In this document: positions 24,867 to 35,300 of the stretch, piece after piece | Position numbering within the stretch: position 1 is the first letter of the stretch | How the letters are laid out: the number at the start of each line of letters is the position of its first letter | From: Dyadobacter sp. CECT 9275 | GTDB taxonomy: Bacteria > Bacteroidota > Bacteroidia > Cytophagales > Spirosomataceae | Reading direction: 5' to 3' | Length of the DNA stretch: 64,000 nt | Assembly (NCBI RefSeq): GCF_907164905.1 | Contig: NZ_CAJRAF010000001.1 | Coordinates: forward strand, 655,001-719,000 | Position numbers and translations under genes: made by a program | The notes under the pieces: generated by a model | Seen by the model: only the letters and a program-made list of their open reading frames with translations | Databases searched by the model: none | Told to the model about the DNA's origin: nothing

Positions 24867-25841
24867 CTATACACTCAGAATCTTTACCATCCTCAGTAAA
24901 TCTTCATTGATGGGCTTTGGCAGACGGATGGTGTCTTCAAAGGGTGTGTACACCAGATCATTGTTAATAATACCGGCCATCACATTTTTTTGCCCGGCCA
25001 GTAATCCTTCCAGAGCACCTAATCCGAGCCGGCTTGCAAGGATACGGTCATAGGCAGAAGGAGGCCCTCCGCGCTGGGTATGGCCCAGCGTGGTAACACG
25101 GATATCCGCATTTTCGTCAACCTGTCTTTTGATTTTTTCAGCTACTTCCTGTGCACTGCCTTCTTCATCCCCTTCGGCCACAATGATAATGGATGATGAT
25201 TTGGAGCGGCTCCATCCTTGTTTCAACGTTTCCACCACCTGGGAGATAGGTGTAAGTACTTCTGGAACCATTACCAGCTCTGCACCTCCGGCAATACCGG
25301 ACTGAACGGCGATATACCCCGAGTCACGTCCCATCACTTCAATGAAAAAAATCCTGTCGTGTGAACTGGCCGTGTCACGGATTCTGTCAATGGCGTCAAG
25401 TGCTGTATTCACAGCGGTATCAAAACCAATGGTATAGTCGGTGCCGTAAAGGTCATTGTCGATGGTTCCGGGTGCTCCAACGGTGGGTATACCATATTCG
25501 TTGCCAAAGATCATAGCCCCTGTAAAAGTTCCGTTACCGCCAATAGCCACAAGCCCTTCTATACCCAGCTCCAGCAGGTTATCGTAAGCCTTTTTTCTTC
25601 CTTCGGGTGTCATGAACTCTTTGCTTCGTGCCGATTTCAAAATCGTTCCTCCCCGCTGTACAATATTACTTACCGAATAGGACTCCATCTTATAGACATC
25701 CCCGGCAATCATTCCGCTATATCCTCTTCTTATTCCGTATACTTCAATTCCGTGATACACAGCTCCACGTACTACCGCCCTTATGCAGGCGTTCATACCC
25801 GGGGCATCTCCTCCTGAGGTAAATACTCCAATTCTTTTCAT
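24867..25841 (-). CDS. pfkA: 6-phosphofructokinase (ATP-dependent)
   Basis: A 324-residue cytoplasmic glycolytic enzyme that converts fructose 6-phosphate and ATP to fructose 1,6-bisphosphate. The N-terminus is MKRIGVFTSGGDAPGMNACI with the nucleotide-binding GGDAPGMN. GGNGTFTGA continues the ATP site. TIDNDLYGTDYTIGFDTA contains the catalytic Asp region. EVMGRDSGYIA and THLGHTQRGGPPSAYDR-like segments (here TTLGHTQRGGPPSAYDR) fit the effector and substrate sites. The Gly in the TIDND-L-x-GTD region points to ATP rather than pyrophosphate use. Length is standard. Confidence 0.97.
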   Translation of the reverse strand: MKRIGVFTSGGDAPGMNACIRAVVRGAVYHGIEVYGIRRGYSGMIAGDVYKMESYSVSNIVQRGGTILKSARSKEFMTPEGRKKAYDNLLELGIEGLVAIGGNGTFTGAMIFGNEYGIPTVGAPGTIDNDLYGTDYTIGFDTAVNTALDAIDRIRDTASSHDRIFFIEVMGRDSGYIAVQSGIAGGAELVMVPEVLTPISQVVETLKQGWSRSKSSSIIIVAEGDEEGSAQEVAEKIKRQVDENADIRVTTLGHTQRGGPPSAYDRILASRLGLGALEGLLAGQKNVMAGIINNDLVYTPFEDTIRLPKPINEDLLRMVKILSV

Positions 25842-25907
25842 TTATTTCCTGGGTTATTTCTTAGCAATTGCTGATAGTTCGATTTTACGCATGATGCACA
25901 AGTTCTG

Positions 25908-25915
25908 CAAATTTA
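25908..25915 (-). promoter_or_regulatory. Candidate -7 element for pfkA
   Basis: The minus strand reads TAAATTTG, matching TAnnTTTG, about 67 bases upstream of the pfkA start. The -33 element is not clear. Confidence 0.4.
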
Positions 25916-26015
25916 TCTGGTATTTCGATAAAATATACGACCAATATTCTAATTCTATCAAAAAAATACCAAAAGAAGATTCAAATTTTACATCCCAAAC
26001 ATATATCAATACTTC

Positions 26016-26023
26016 TATATTTG
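26016..26023 (+). promoter_or_regulatory. Candidate -7 element for the YfhO-like gene
   Basis: TATATTTG matches TAnnTTTG about 133 bases upstream of the gene start. No TTTG is seen at the expected -33 spacing. Confidence 0.35.
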
Positions 26024-26155
26024 CGCTGGTTAATGAAAATTTAATATGAATGCGTCACTTTGAATGAAAGTATTATTGACTGAAAAGTCATATTTGTACT
26101 CATGTTTATAGCATAACGTCACTGAAAAAGGATTACCTGTTTAACACAAAAAAAA

Positions 26156-28645
26156 ATGGAAAGAATATTTTCTTGGCAACGCCTTTGGCCTCACATGGTT
26201 GCCGTGGTTGGATTTGTTGCCTTGTCGGTTATTTATGCTTCGCCGGTTCTGCAGGGTAAGAAAATGAATCAGTATGATGACGTGCAGGCCAAAGCGGCGG
26301 CACGGGAAATAGTAACCTACCACGAAAAAACCGGTGAGTGGTCTGCCTGGACCAACGGGATGTTTGCAGGTATGCCTGGCTTCCTGATTGCCGCCGATTA
26401 TCCTACCAGCATATCCACCAAGCTCGGACAGGGTATTAATAAAATACTGCCTGCCCCTGCCAACTATTTGCTGATAGGCATGGTAAGCGCCTATATCCTT
26501 CTTTTGGTTGTGGGTGCTGGTTCCTGGCTGGCTGCGCTGGGTGGTATTGCCTTCGCTTTCGCCTCCTTTAACCTTGTCAGCCTTGAAGCGGGACACGTAT
26601 CCAAAATGCTGGCAATTTTTTATGCCCCGGGGGTACTGGCCGGTGTTTTGCTGGCTTTCAGGAAAAACTGGCTTGCTGGTGCAGCATTAACGGCCCTGTT
26701 TTTGTCGCTTGAATTGTATGCAAACCACGTTCAGATAACGTATTATCTGGGCATTGGCATTGTGCTGCTGGTGATCGGCGAAAGTATAGGTTACATCAGG
26801 TCAGGCAAGATAAAACAGCTTTCGTTCATACTGGCCGGCCTGGTTTTTGCAGCGGTGATATCGGTGGGTACGCACACCACACGCCTTTGGAATGCCTACG
26901 ATTATACAAAAGAAACCATCCGCGGAAAGCCGGAGCTGACCGCACCCGTAAATCCCGGAGGGAAAGCACCCAAACAGGAGGGACTGGACAAGGAATACGC
27001 ATTTTCATACAGTTACGGATGGGGAGAGCTCATCACCTTGCTGATTCCGGAAGCATACGGCGGATCAACCAGTGGCGGCCTGGACGATAAATCGGAAACC
27101 TACAAAGTACTTGTTGGAAGGGGGCTTGATCCTGCCAATGCGCAGAATATTATCCAGCAGCTCCCACTTTACTGGGGAGATCAGCCGATTGTGGGTGGCC
27201 CTGCCTATGTGGGAGCCATTGTGTTTTTCCTCTTTATTCTCGGGCTATTTATCGTTAAAAGCCCGCTGAAACCCTGGCTGGTCGGGATCATCATTTTGTA
27301 CCTGGTATGGGCGCTGGGGAAGCACTTCGAGATAGTCAATTACCTCTTTTTTGACTACTTCCCGATGTTCAACAAGTTCAGGGCCATGACCATGGTGGTT
27401 GCGCTGGTGCAGCTGCTGATGGTTTTGATAGGTATCCTGGCCCTCAAAACCATTGCCGAAGAAAAAACAGATCAAAAGGAATTTTCTAAGCAGTTTCTCA
27501 TTTCCCTGGGTATCTCTGCGGGCTTATGTCTGATACTTGCAGTAATGCCTTCGCTGTTGTTTAACTTTCAGGGCCCTAACGATGCGCAGCTTCAGGCGAG
27601 CTTTGCGGAGCAGGCGAAAGATGCTGGTTTTGCACAGCAGATCGTGAATGCTATTGTGCAGGATCGTGCCGGAATGATGAAGGGAGACGCTTTCCGCAGT
27701 CTTATTTTTATCCTGCTGGCGGCCGGTGTGATCTGGCTTTGGGTGAAAGATAAAGTGAAGCCTCTGGTAGTGTACACTTTACTGATCGTGCTAATGATAT
27801 TTGATATGTTTGGTGTGGACAAACGTTACCTGAACAACGACGATTTCATCAGTAGCTATGCGGCGCAGGTGGCCATCACACCTTCACCCGCAGACGAGCA
27901 GATTATGAAGGACCCTGATCCTGATTTCAGGGTTTTTGATCTTTCTAATCCGCAAGGGCCTTTCAATAGTGCTGCGGCCTCGTATTTTCATAAGTCGCTG
28001 GGAGGATATCACGGCGCCAAGCTGCGCCGGTACCAGGAGCTGTTCGAAAGACAAATTGCCAAGCAGAATTCAAATCCGGAAATTCTGAATATGCTGAATA
28101 CCAAATATATCCTCATGGGTGATCAGCAGGGGAATAAAACAGTGCAGGTAAATCCGGGCGCTTACGGACATGCCTGGTTTGTGAAAAATTATAAAATAGT
28201 ACCGGATGCCAATGCTGAAATGGCTGCGCTGGATTCGCTGAAACCCAGGGAAGAAGCGGTGATAGATAAGCGTTTTGCGGATAAACTCAGCGGACTTACA
28301 ATCCAGCCGGATTCGTCCGCTAAAATTAGCCTGATTTCCTACAAACCTAACGAGCTGATCTATGAAAGCAATTCGGGCAGGGAAGGACTGGCTGTTTTTG
28401 CCGAGATATATTACAATGTCCGTGATGAATGGAAAGTGACCATTGACGATAAACCGGCGGATTTACTGAGGGCCGACTACGTTCTGAGGGCACTGCGTGT
28501 TCCTGCGGGCAAGCACACCATTAAATTCAGCTTTGAGCCGGTTTCGGTGGCTACGGGAAGTAAGGTGGATCTGGTCAGTTCTATATTACTGGTTGTGCTG
28601 ATCGCCGGAGCCCTGTTCGTTGAAGTGAAAGGGAAAAAGGTATAG
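26156..28645 (+). CDS. YfhO-like polytopic membrane protein
   Basis: An 829-residue inner-membrane protein with about 13 transmembrane helices and a large C-terminal periplasmic region. The first helix (VAVVGFVALSVIYASPVLQG) is followed by a polar loop containing QYDDVQAKAAAREI. The long later segment contains RVFDLSN and SLGGYHGAKLRRYQEL. The last helix is SSILLVVLIAGALFVEV. Architecture and motifs fit the YfhO family, GT-C-like glycosyltransferases that in Bacillus glycosylate cell-wall polymers. In Bacteroidota the substrate is unknown. A strong terminator follows at 28670-28720. Confidence 0.88.
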   Translation: MERIFSWQRLWPHMVAVVGFVALSVIYASPVLQGKKMNQYDDVQAKAAAREIVTYHEKTGEWSAWTNGMFAGMPGFLIAADYPTSISTKLGQGINKILPAPANYLLIGMVSAYILLLVVGAGSWLAALGGIAFAFASFNLVSLEAGHVSKMLAIFYAPGVLAGVLLAFRKNWLAGAALTALFLSLELYANHVQITYYLGIGIVLLVIGESIGYIRSGKIKQLSFILAGLVFAAVISVGTHTTRLWNAYDYTKETIRGKPELTAPVNPGGKAPKQEGLDKEYAFSYSYGWGELITLLIPEAYGGSTSGGLDDKSETYKVLVGRGLDPANAQNIIQQLPLYWGDQPIVGGPAYVGAIVFFLFILGLFIVKSPLKPWLVGIIILYLVWALGKHFEIVNYLFFDYFPMFNKFRAMTMVVALVQLLMVLIGILALKTIAEEKTDQKEFSKQFLISLGISAGLCLILAVMPSLLFNFQGPNDAQLQASFAEQAKDAGFAQQIVNAIVQDRAGMMKGDAFRSLIFILLAAGVIWLWVKDKVKPLVVYTLLIVLMIFDMFGVDKRYLNNDDFISSYAAQVAITPSPADEQIMKDPDPDFRVFDLSNPQGPFNSAAASYFHKSLGGYHGAKLRRYQELFERQIAKQNSNPEILNMLNTKYILMGDQQGNKTVQVNPGAYGHAWFVKNYKIVPDANAEMAALDSLKPREEAVIDKRFADKLSGLTIQPDSSAKISLISYKPNELIYESNSGREGLAVFAEIYYNVRDEWKVTIDDKPADLLRADYVLRALRVPAGKHTIKFSFEPVSVATGSKVDLVSSILLVVLIAGALFVEVKGKKV

Positions 28646-28669
28646 TCCGATTTATCGGTTTACAGGAAA

Positions 28670-28720
28670 GAAGGGAGTTTCTCAGAAAATTTGATTCTGA
28701 GCAACTCCCTTCCTGTTTTA
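28670..28720 (+). terminator. Intrinsic terminator after YfhO-like gene
   Basis: GAAGGGAGTT and CTCAGAA pair with TTCTGAG and CAACTCCCTTC across a short loop, making a long stem (28670-28712) followed by CTGTTTTATT. Confidence 0.75.
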
Positions 28721-28721
28721 T

Positions 28722-28909
28722 TACTCCCTACTGTTAACTTAAAACTGCCTACTGCCTACCTCAGCCTTAACATAGCTATCAGCCCAATTTGGCTTTTTTC
28801 TGGGAAAGACCCTTTCTGTTTTAATACTGCCTACTGTTAACTAAAAACTGCCTACTGTGCCCACTGCCTACTTCAACCTTATCACAATCATCAGCCCAAT
28901 TTGGCTTTC
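28722..28909. repeat. Imperfect tandem duplication including a gene 3' end
   Basis: Two related units of about 75-85 bases lie at about 28722-28797 and 28824-28909. Each has ACTGCCTACTGTTAACT-like sequence (the first unit begins ACTCCCTACTGTTAACT), then AAAACTGCCTACTG, then a variable piece, then ATCAGCCCAATTTGGCTTT. The last block of copy 2 is the end of the dienelactone hydrolase gene (codons for KAKLG and stop). Copy 1 therefore contains a duplicated 3' end of that gene. The ACTGCCTACTG units recur in inverted form at 37296-37330. Confidence 0.7.
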
Positions 28910-29751
28910 AGATATCCCAGCGCATTTTTGTATGCATCGGCGGCTGCAGCGGCGTCATATTTTGCATTGCTTGGATTGGCAAAGGCATGTACAGCGTCGT
29001 ACATTTTGATGGTTACCTTTTTGCCTGCGGCCTTCATGTTTTCTTCAAACTGGGAGACCGTGGCTGGAGGTATTCCCTGATCCTGGCTTCCGAAAATACC
29101 GAGCACATCGGTATCGATGGTTTTCAGTTTTTCAATATCCTGTTCGGGGCGTCCGTAGTACATCACACAGCCTACCACCTGCTTGCCTCCCAGAATGGCG
29201 GTTTGCAAGGATAACATACCGCCAAAACACCATCCGATGCTGGCGATCCTGGCTTTGCTGCCTGCATATTGCATGGCACCCCGGGTGATAGAAGCCAGCC
29301 TCTCCTTACTGGCCGACTGCATAAGCTTGCCTGCTTCCTGAGGTGTAGTAGCAACCTGTCCGTCGTACATATCCAGGGCCAGTACGTTAACATCTCCCAG
29401 ATCTTTGTAAAGTTTTTCTGCCGATTGTTTGATGTAGTCGTTCAGACCCCACCATTCCTGGTAAACAAAAAGCCATTTGTTGGATTTCTTCGGAGCTTTC
29501 AGGAAAAAACCTGAAGCAGGTTTCCCATCTGGCGTATCAAACGTAATTTTTTCTCCCTGCCCCTGATACACCATCGGAAGAGGAGCTTCGTGTAAGCTCT
29601 GGAAGGAAGGGTCAGCGGCTAATGCCGACATGTCATTGGGAAATGGCACCGAATGGCAAATGGGGATATCGGACGTGCCCGTTTTGACTATGGGGCGGGA
29701 AATAAAAGCATTCAGTAGAAATGCCGGAATTAAAAGTAGCAGCTGTTTCAT
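28891..29751 (-). CDS. Dienelactone hydrolase family protein (exported)
   Basis: A 286-residue alpha/beta hydrolase with a signal peptide (MKQLLLLIPAFLLNAFIS). The nucleophile motif is G-W-C-F-G-G (IASIGWCFGGML), so Cys takes the place of the usual Ser, as in dienelactone hydrolases. The acid is likely D in FGSQDQGIP and the catalytic His lies in YDAVHAFANP. EWWGLN in the N-terminal half is a family hallmark. These enzymes open lactones or hydrolyse esters; the natural substrate is unknown. The 3' end is partly duplicated downstream (28722-28797). Confidence 0.93.
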   Translation of the reverse strand: MKQLLLLIPAFLLNAFISRPIVKTGTSDIPICHSVPFPNDMSALAADPSFQSLHEAPLPMVYQGQGEKITFDTPDGKPASGFFLKAPKKSNKWLFVYQEWWGLNDYIKQSAEKLYKDLGDVNVLALDMYDGQVATTPQEAGKLMQSASKERLASITRGAMQYAGSKARIASIGWCFGGMLSLQTAILGGKQVVGCVMYYGRPEQDIEKLKTIDTDVLGIFGSQDQGIPPATVSQFEENMKAAGKKVTIKMYDAVHAFANPSNAKYDAAAAADAYKNALGYLKAKLG

Positions 29752-29998
29752 GTGTTTTCAGAAGTTAAATGATCAACGGTTCCAGATCAGTAAGCGTAGA
29801 TTTTGAATAAATATAGTTCAATTTTTCAAAGGGCATCATCAACCAAAACAGATTTAATTTCTTCTAAATTTAATGAAATCGCCGGTCTGTAACCAGCTGT
29901 TTTTTTAAAATTACCCAAATCATAACCTGCTGATCATTCTGAGGTAATACGGCGGATCTTTCTTTGTGGTTTATCCAAACCAATCCGATTAAAACTCA

Positions 29999-31246
29999 AT
30001 GAAAAGTGTTCTGCAGATATTGGTATTACTCATAGTGCCGATCATAGCTTATTCTCAGCCCGACCAGCGTTATCACCTGATTTCCGGTAAGTCGGTCGTT
30101 CAAACCAAAAATTATTATCTCCTGACTTTGCTGGAAGAAACGGCTGCGGTGAGAGCCATGCTTGAAAGTGATACTGAGCTGAAGAAACTGGCTGTTTCCA
30201 AAAAGAATCACCTGGCAGATGCGCTGAAAAATTGTAAGAATGATGCCTCGTGTTATACCAGCGGAATGAAATTCAGTGCGGAGGAGATCGGGATGGTTGG
30301 CAACCGGCTGTCGGCACTTTATTCGGATAAAAATGCCCTGGGCAAACTGGTCAGGGAACATCTGATCCGGTCGGGGGCTTATATCCTGTTCCGGGACCTT
30401 TCACCAAAAGACATGCTGGTGAAGGCGTGGGGACAGGATGCTGCGGGTATTAACCATGCCATCGGGGTATATGCGGAAGGTAAGAAGCCTAACTATCCCA
30501 ATATCGATTCCATTGCCTTTAAAGTGCAGTCACGAAGTTTTGCAACCTTGGTTTACGATGTATCGGACATTGTCGTGCAGGAGGAAAAGGGGACGCTGTT
30601 TTTCGGCCCGTCAATGGATTATGCACTCAGGTTTCTTGAGGTAAATGAAAGAACCGAAGCGGCGGACTATGAACCAATGGAAACGACGGTGAATAAGGCA
30701 GCCGTGGAAAAGGTTAAAGGTATCGATTGGAAGAAATATAAATATACCCTGATACTGGTACCTGGCGCTGGTCCGGACACTTATGGTGTTGCCCTGAGTG
30801 CCGGAGGTATGCTGCGGTGCAGAGTTGCGGCGCTTCGTTATTTTGAAGGGATGGCTCCTTTTATTCTGGTTTCGGGTGGCAGGGTACATCCTTACAAGAC
30901 CAAATTCAGTGAGGCCTATGAGATGAAAAAGTATCTGATGCAGGAATTAAAGGTGCCGGAAAGCGCTATTGTCATGGATCCGCACGCACGGCACACCACC
31001 ACCAATATGCGTAATGCGGTGAGGCTTCTGTATCGCTACGGTATGCCTGTCGAAAAGCCTTGTGTGGTTTCTACCATGCGTGCTCAGAGTTATTACATCA
31101 CCAACGACGCGTTTATAGAACGTTGCCGGAAGGAATTAAACCATGTGCCATACAAGCTGGGGAACCGGCTGTCGGAAACGGAATTTGAATTTTACCCGGT
31201 GACAGACGCGCTCCATATTGACGCCGATGAACCACTGGACCCCTAG
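29999..31246 (+). CDS. Exported YdcF/ElyC-like (DUF218) protein
   Basis: A 415-residue protein with a signal peptide (MKSVLQILVLLIVPIIAYSQ). The N-terminal half (to about 245) is helical and unassigned, with KNYYLLTLLEETAAVRAML. The C-terminal half is a DUF218 domain: YTLILVPGAGPDTYG (about 250), FILVSGGRVHPYKT, DPHARHTTTNMRNAVRLLYR and VSTMRAQSYYI. The motif order parallels SanA/ElyC but replaces the usual ENA with TTTNMRNA. Being exported, unlike the membrane-anchored relative at 23990, it probably acts on envelope glycans. The next gene, starting 111 bases downstream, may be co-transcribed. Confidence 0.85.
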   Translation: MKSVLQILVLLIVPIIAYSQPDQRYHLISGKSVVQTKNYYLLTLLEETAAVRAMLESDTELKKLAVSKKNHLADALKNCKNDASCYTSGMKFSAEEIGMVGNRLSALYSDKNALGKLVREHLIRSGAYILFRDLSPKDMLVKAWGQDAAGINHAIGVYAEGKKPNYPNIDSIAFKVQSRSFATLVYDVSDIVVQEEKGTLFFGPSMDYALRFLEVNERTEAADYEPMETTVNKAAVEKVKGIDWKKYKYTLILVPGAGPDTYGVALSAGGMLRCRVAALRYFEGMAPFILVSGGRVHPYKTKFSEAYEMKKYLMQELKVPESAIVMDPHARHTTTNMRNAVRLLYRYGMPVEKPCVVSTMRAQSYYITNDAFIERCRKELNHVPYKLGNRLSETEFEFYPVTDALHIDADEPLDP

Positions 31247-31357
31247 GTTGATACCTGCCGGTGGCACGGTTGATCTTCCAAATCGGACGGAGTCGCGAAA
31301 AAACAGCCGTGCCACCGATTGCAAAGTATCTCTTCTCCTGCCCAAAATAGTCAAGAA

Positions 31358-32227
31358 ATGAAGCGAATAGCAGCCTTCTTTTTACTGGTTTTTCTACTAG
31401 GCGCCATTGCAGCCAATACGCCCGGTGTTTTTGAAATTTCCAGGTCAGTATCTGTCGACTCCCTCGGGGCGTGCCAGGGAGCCAGCTATATCGACGGTAA
31501 AGTTTTCCTTTACGGCGACAGAGAGGTAGGGGTGATCAGGGAATATACGCTAGATCAGGATTCGCTGATCTATTTCGGAAAAGAATACCGGCTTACACTT
31601 AACGGGCAGGATTTGATTAACCATCCAACAGGAATTGCGCATCATGGCAGATTGCCCGTTTTTATTGGTAACAGTATCAGGCTCAATAAGGAAGGTACTT
31701 TGTGGAAGGCGGTTATTTATCAGGTGAACTGGAAAGGCCTGAAAAATAAAGGAGTACTGGACGGAAATCTGGTGAAAACAATTGAGGACGATGCCTGTAT
31801 CCAGGGGACGCGTCCGGAATATGTCCGGTACAAAGGAAAATGGTACGTTGCCACCGCTGATTATGGTGATAAGCGGAATGAAGTAAGATTATATGACTCT
31901 GAAAGGTTAAAGAAAGCTGTAAAAACATCGGAGCCCGGGGTGTTATTTAAAAAGTTTTCCTGCGGAGCCTGGGTCCAAAATCTTCACTGGGTGAATGAAA
32001 AGGGAATTTTGATCCTGATCCAGAATCAGATAGAAGGAAGAAGATGGCGTTATACTTTCCTTGATCTTGAAAAATCATTGGATACCGGGCAGCAACAGGT
32101 TATCCGTATCCAGGATATGGATCAAGCGGATGAGCTTGAAGGTTTTACAATGACAGGCAGTGGAAAGGGGATGGCTGTGACTTCGTCCCGAAAGCAAAAT
32201 GTCCATTTTATGACAACCGGATTTTAA
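31358..32227 (+). CDS. Secreted protein, unknown (propeller-like)
   Basis: The start at ATG 31358 (MKRIAAFFLLVFLLG) gives a signal peptide and a 289-residue product. The mature sequence has repeated short strands: GACQGASYIDGKVFLYGD, HPTGIAHHGRLPVFIGN, RPEYVRYKGKWYVATADYGD and ELEGFTMTGSGKGMAVTSSR. The spacing suggests a five- or six-bladed beta-propeller of the kind used by exported esterase-like or sugar-lactone proteins. No catalytic residue can be named. It follows the exported DUF218 gene on the same strand. Confidence 0.78.
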   Translation: MKRIAAFFLLVFLLGAIAANTPGVFEISRSVSVDSLGACQGASYIDGKVFLYGDREVGVIREYTLDQDSLIYFGKEYRLTLNGQDLINHPTGIAHHGRLPVFIGNSIRLNKEGTLWKAVIYQVNWKGLKNKGVLDGNLVKTIEDDACIQGTRPEYVRYKGKWYVATADYGDKRNEVRLYDSERLKKAVKTSEPGVLFKKFSCGAWVQNLHWVNEKGILILIQNQIEGRRWRYTFLDLEKSLDTGQQQVIRIQDMDQADELEGFTMTGSGKGMAVTSSRKQNVHFMTTGF

Positions 32228-32291
32228 GATGAAGCCCGATAATTTCACATTTTGGTAACAATTCATTTCGATTAAGGTAATACCTCAAAAA

Positions 32292-32299
32292 TACATTTG
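32292..32299 (+). promoter_or_regulatory. Candidate -7 element for the susCD pair
   Basis: TACATTTG matches TAnnTTTG; a TTTCG lies about 21 bases upstream as a poor -33. The predicted leader is about 85 bases, normal for SusC transcripts in the phylum. Confidence 0.45.
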
Positions 32300-32390
32300 T
32301 GACTTGTTTTTAAATGTTTTAAAGAACATTCAGACAATGATCAAATGTATTTTTTATTGTTTTAATTCAATTTATGCAAGTTAGGCGATT

Positions 32391-35300
32391 ATGAAAAAAC
32401 AACTATTACCTATTGTTCCCTTTTTCGTTGCAGGTATCCTGATGATCAGTCCGGGACAAGCCGCATTTGCGAAAACGGGAAGGAACAAAGGAATAACAAT
32501 CCGCGAAAACCTGACGGCTGCGGCTGTGAGAGTTTCGGGAAGAGTGGTTGATGAGAATTCTGAACCTTTGCTGGGTGTTACTGTTTTGGAAAAGGGAAGT
32601 AACAGGGGAACGGTTACTGATATAGACGGTAAGTTTAGTTTAGATACTGAAAACGGTGCAACGCTTGTAATTTCATTTGTTGGTTACATTGCGCAGGAAA
32701 TAGCTGTTTCGGGTGATAAAGTTTTGAATATCAGTTTGAAACAAGATGCCCTTATGCTGAACGAGGTAGTGGCGGTAGGGTATCAGACTTTAAGAAAGAG
32801 CGATCTGACGGGCGCTGTTTCCAGCGTTAAAGCAAAAGAACTGAACCTCACTACGCCAACCATCGGACAAGCCCTTGTGGGGAAAGTGGCCGGTGTACAG
32901 ATATCTCAGGTAAGTGGTGCGCCTTATGTAGGTACCAAAATCCGTGTACGCGGGGTGGGTTCTGTTAACGCAAGTTCAGATCCTCTGTACGTAATTGACG
33001 GGTATCCTGCCGGAAATGACGTGTTCATCAACCCGAATGATATTGAATCTATTGATATCCTTAAGGATGCCGCATCGGCTGCTATTTATGGTTCCAGAGC
33101 ATCGGGCGGTGTGGTGCTGATCACCACCAAAAGAGGGAAAGAGGGTAAGGGGAAGTTGGAGTACGATTACCAGTATGGTGTAACCCAGCTGAGTAAAAAA
33201 GTAGATCTGCTTAACGCTTCTGAGTTTGCCCAGCTGATGATAGATGGCCGTAACAATTCATACCGCGACCTGATGGTGAATTCCGGCAAACCCTGGAATG
33301 ACGGCATGTTCTCGGATGACAACGCCACGCGTATCAAAAATGTAGGAAATGCGGGTTCCGTAAGTATACCAGTAGATATTTACAATTTCGGTACGCAAAC
33401 CCTGATTGAGCCTAAATATAATACCGACTGGCAGGATGAGCTTTACCGTAATGCCATCGCGCAGCGCCACAATGTATCGTTCAGCGGAGGTAAAAATGGG
33501 GTGAGGTATGCACTGAGCGGCGGATACATGAATCAGCAGGGAATTATCCTCAGTACCGGGCAGGAGCGTATCAATTTCAGAACCAATATAGATGCGGAGG
33601 TCAGTAAAAAGCTGAAAGTAGGTGCGAATCTTTCCCTCACCAATAATACCAATCGTGAGGTGCAGGAAGGGCGTTTTAACCAGGGGCCTATCCTGGGGGC
33701 ACTGATTTACATGCCGATCTTCAAAGCGTACAATCCGGATGGTACCTTGGCCAAAAATGAGGCGGCCGCATTGAGCTCGGGATACGGCTTGCAGTCTGTT
33801 GAAAATCCCGTTGCCCTTGCCACTGAGACGCATATTAACAGAAGAGGCTTGCGTGGAACTTACAATGGTTTTGCTACCTATGAAATCATTCCGGATCTGA
33901 ACTTTAAGGTGAATCTGGGTTTGCAGACTTACAACGAAAAATATGAGTATTATCTGCCTACCAGCCTGAGCAGTGGTGCCAACCCTCCGGGATCCGCACA
34001 GGCCATTGCCGCCGCAAATGCGATTGCACAGACGACCTCCCAAATGGATAAACTCGCAGAGTTTACGCTGAACTATAAAAAAGCTTTCGGAAAGCATAAT
34101 CTGGATGTGCTGGCAGGGTATTCGGCCCAAAAGAATACCTCAGACATCATCGCCGTCACTTCAAAAGGATTCCAAAATGACAGGATCGAGGAAATTACCG
34201 GAAAAGGCGCGGATGCTACGTTTTTCTCACTTAATTCAGCCACAGGAAAAAGCAACTGGACCATGATATCGTATCTGGCCCGTGCGGTTTACAATTTTGA
34301 TAACCGGTACTACCTGACCGCATCGTTCCGTACGGATGGTTCGTCCCGTTTCGGACCTAATAACCGCTGGGGTAATTTCCCGTCCGTTTCGGCAGGCTGG
34401 AATATCTCCAATGAATCCTTTTATGGCGACTGGCTGGGTAAATCCTCAACAGTCAAACTTCGCGGCAGCTGGGGGTTAAGTGGTAATAATAACATTGGTA
34501 ACTATAACTTCCTGCAAACCATGGCTGCCCCGGGTGGTGTGGTATTCGGGAACAGTACCGTCAATACCGCTATGTGGGCAGAAGGTATCAAGGACCTAAA
34601 TCTGGGGTGGGAGTCTACCTCTCAATTCAATTTCGGGCTTGACCTGGGTTTACTTCAGGACCGTCTTTCCATTATTGCCAACTATTATCTGAGCCGCTCT
34701 TTCGATCTGTTGTTTGACCAGCCGTTATCAGCAATTTCAGGAGCTTCAACCATCCGTACAAATCTTAGAAATTCCAAAGTTGAGAATAAAGGGTTTGACA
34801 TTCAGGTGGATGCAAGGGTAATCTCTACGCGTGATTTTAACCTCAATATCAATGGAAATATTTCCGTTAACCGTAACAAGGTTTTGAATATGGGAGGTGC
34901 AAGCACCATCATGACCGCGGGTGCGGAAAGGTCGTACCTTACACACATTACCCGTGAGGGACAACCTATCGGAATGTTCTACGGGTTCAAGGTGAAAGGT
35001 ATGGTACGGGAATCGGATATGGAAAACCTGGCTGCTGACAATGCAAATTATAATGCCTCTACTCAGAAATTCCCTGAAGGATATGTACTGAAAGGGCCTG
35101 CACGGTCAACCGCTTCAACGAATCCGCTTCGTCCCGGTGATCTTTATTTTGAAGATGTGAACAAAGATGGTGTAGTGAATGATGCCGACAAAGGTGTGAT
35201 CGGCAGCCCCCATCCTAAATTTACTTATGGCTTTGCCCTTTCGGCAAGTTATAAAAACCTGGACTTTACATCGTCTTTTAACGGAACTTACGGAAATAAG

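Larger units (their letters stand above)
25842..26155. other. Divergent intergenic region (pfkA / YfhO-like)
   Basis: A 314-base AT-rich spacer. It holds one candidate -7 element on each strand (25908-25915 minus, 26016-26023 plus). No other structure or small gene is convincing. Confidence 0.5.
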
